Origin: Burkholderia sp. PAMC 26561 | GTDB lineage: Bacteria; Pseudomonadota; Gammaproteobacteria; Burkholderiales; Burkholderiaceae | Assembly: GCF_001557535.2 (NCBI RefSeq) | Contig: NZ_CP014306.1 | Span: 2,728,001-2,792,000 of the forward strand | DNA length: 64,000 nt | Direction: 5' to 3' | Part shown: piece after piece, positions 63,114 to 64,000 of the stretch | How positions within the stretch are numbered: position 1 is the stretch's first letter | How the letters are laid out: the number at the start of each line of letters is the position of its first letter | Position numbers and translations under genes: made by a program | The notes under the pieces: generated by a model | The model's input: the letters and a program-made list of their open reading frames with translations, nothing else | What the model was told of the DNA's origin: nothing | The model's database searches: none

Positions 63114-64000
63114 ATGCTCAAGCTCCTCAAGCGAGCTCGGCAGCCTTCCGGCCGCCGAGCCGCCGTGCGTTCGCGCGCGTTCAGTTTTCATCGCCATGCG
63201 TGCTTGCCGATTTCGCTGATGGCGCCCGCATTTGCACTCGCTGCGCCTCCCGTCACACCGGAATCGCCATCGGCCGAACGCCGCGAAACCGGTGCCGTGC
63301 AGCTCGCACCCGTGGTCGTCACCAGCTCGGCAAGCTCGCCTGCACGTTCGCCGCTCGATCCGGACCTGCCTTCCACGACCGCAACGGTCACCGCCGAACA
63401 GTCGCAATACTGGAACGTGGTGACGGCCGAAGACGTGCTGAAATACGTGCCGAACATGGCGGTGCGCAAGCGCTTCATAGGCGACGTGAACTCGCCCATC
63501 GCCGTACGCGGCACGAGCAATTCGCAAACGGCGCGCGGTCTCGTCTACGCCGACGGCCTTTTGCTCAGCAATTTCCTCGGCAACACGTTCACCTTCGCGC
63601 CGCGCTGGTCGATGGTCTTCACCGACAACATCGACCGCACCGATGTGATCTACGGCCCATATTCCGCGCTGTATCCGGGCAACTCGATCGGCGCGACGGT
63701 CGCGATCACCACACGCATGCCGCAAAAATTCGAAGCCGACGCCCACGTCCAGGCGTTCAGCCAGCATTTCGATTTGTTCGGCGTGAACCGCAGTTTCAAC
63801 GGGACGAATTCGTCGGCGACCATCGGCGAGAAAAACGGCAACCTCTCCTGGCTCATCGGCGTCAATCATCTGGAAAACACCGGGCAGCCGCTGCAATTCG
63901 CGACGCTCGCGGCATCGAATGTTCCGGCTCGCACGACCGATCGGCCAGTTACCGGCGCGCTCTTCTACAACGACCAGAACAACGCGCGAACCGCAGTTTT
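63114..64000 (+). CDS. TonB-dependent outer membrane receptor, 3'-truncated by window edge
   Basis: The ATG at 63114 opens a frame that stays open to the window end (295 codons seen). A basic N-terminus leads into a hydrophobic signal (LPISLMAPAFALAAP). The plug domain shows VQLAPVVVTSSAS (TonB-box-like), VTAEDVLKYVPNMAVRKRFI, the conserved IAVRGTSNSQTARGLVYADG, and DRTDVIYGPYSALYPGNSIG. These are standard for siderophore or metal receptors. The DUF2946 neighbour suggests a copper or other metal substrate, but the ligand is not identifiable here. Confidence 0.9.
   Translation, partial: MLKLLKRARQPSGRRAAVRSRAFSFHRHACLPISLMAPAFALAAPPVTPESPSAERRETGAVQLAPVVVTSSASSPARSPLDPDLPSTTATVTAEQSQYWNVVTAEDVLKYVPNMAVRKRFIGDVNSPIAVRGTSNSQTARGLVYADGLLLSNFLGNTFTFAPRWSMVFTDNIDRTDVIYGPYSALYPGNSIGATVAITTRMPQKFEADAHVQAFSQHFDLFGVNRSFNGTNSSATIGEKNGNLSWLIGVNHLENTGQPLQFATLAASNVPARTTDRPVTGALFYNDQNNARTAV

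Noticed and set aside
1..64000. CRISPR arrays, insertion sequences, prophage, integrase/attachment sites
   Set aside because: Looked for regular repeats, transposase/integrase motifs and terminal inverted repeats; none seen, and tRNA-Leu at 62302 has no integrase or duplicated 3' end nearby within the window.

Overview
The window is 64 kb of chromosome from a Burkholderia-group betaproteobacterium. Paraburkholderia or Caballeronia fits best. The evidence is GC-rich coding sequence, an rpsF-priB-rpsR-rplI-dnaB block with PriB (a beta/gamma-proteobacterial arrangement), a Bordetella/Burkholderia-type OmpR/RisA two-component pair, and an L-Ara4N lipid A operon with arnA split in two, as is known from Burkholderia. 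I see no insertion sequence, prophage, plasmid gene or CRISPR array. Almost all of it reads as core genome.

Layout. 1-4.6 kb: the end of the sulfate ABC transporter operon (cysT-cysW-cysA), then cysB and an asparaginase. 4.5-5.8 kb: a Vat-type acetyltransferase and a BON-LysM protein on the minus strand. 6.1-10.7 kb: the glyoxylate-to-glycerate pathway (gcl-hyi-glxR) with a divergent LysR gene. 10.9-15.7 kb: ribosomal proteins S6, S18 and L9 with PriB, then dnaB, a DUF47 protein and a Pit phosphate transporter. 15.8-19.9 kb (minus): an SDR-fold protein, an NlpC/P60 lipoprotein and a PIN-PhoH ATPase. 20.2-28.4 kb (minus): a candidate structured RNA, bcp, and the Ara4N operon arnT / SMR flippase / arnB / arnC / arnA-formyltransferase / arnA-decarboxylase / arnD. 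29.6-36.8 kb: alaT-like aminotransferase, hom, thrC, a YbiT-type ABC-F protein and a nitronate monooxygenase. 36.8-40.1 kb (minus): a DUF1289 protein, phospholipase A and MntH. 40.5-44.8 kb: the putrescine transporter potFGHI. 44.8-50.9 kb (minus): a threonine dehydratase-like enzyme, an orphan MNT nucleotidyltransferase, argE and mfd. 51-52.2 kb: ispD-ispF. 52.3-55.9 kb (minus): ahpD, ahpC, an EnvZ/RisS-type kinase and an OmpR/RisA regulator. 56.1-60.5 kb: a small secreted protein, a short DUF1501 protein, a degenerate squalene/phytoene-synthase-fold protein and two transglutaminase-like proteins. 60.7-62.4 kb: an ECF sigma factor divergent from a second clpP, then tRNA-Leu(UAG). 62.6-64 kb: a DUF2946 protein and the start of a TonB-dependent receptor that runs off the edge.

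Most notable signals. (1) The 180 bp between the ECF sigma gene and clpP holds two divergent copies of TGTCACG-N16-CGTC, one facing each gene, which matches the ECF41-type promoter signature as I remember it. This suggests an autoregulated sigma factor that drives a ClpP paralogue. (2) Two unannotated small RNA candidates, each with a promoter and an intrinsic terminator, lie at about 20161-20362 and 58477-58587, both on the minus strand. (3) A PmrA-like box, CTTAAG-N5-CTTAGG, lies 77 nt upstream of arnT. (4) Several enzyme-fold proteins appear to have lost catalytic residues: the SDR, the phytoene synthase fold and one transglutaminase. All functional calls come from reading translated sequence and motifs by eye. 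No database search was run.
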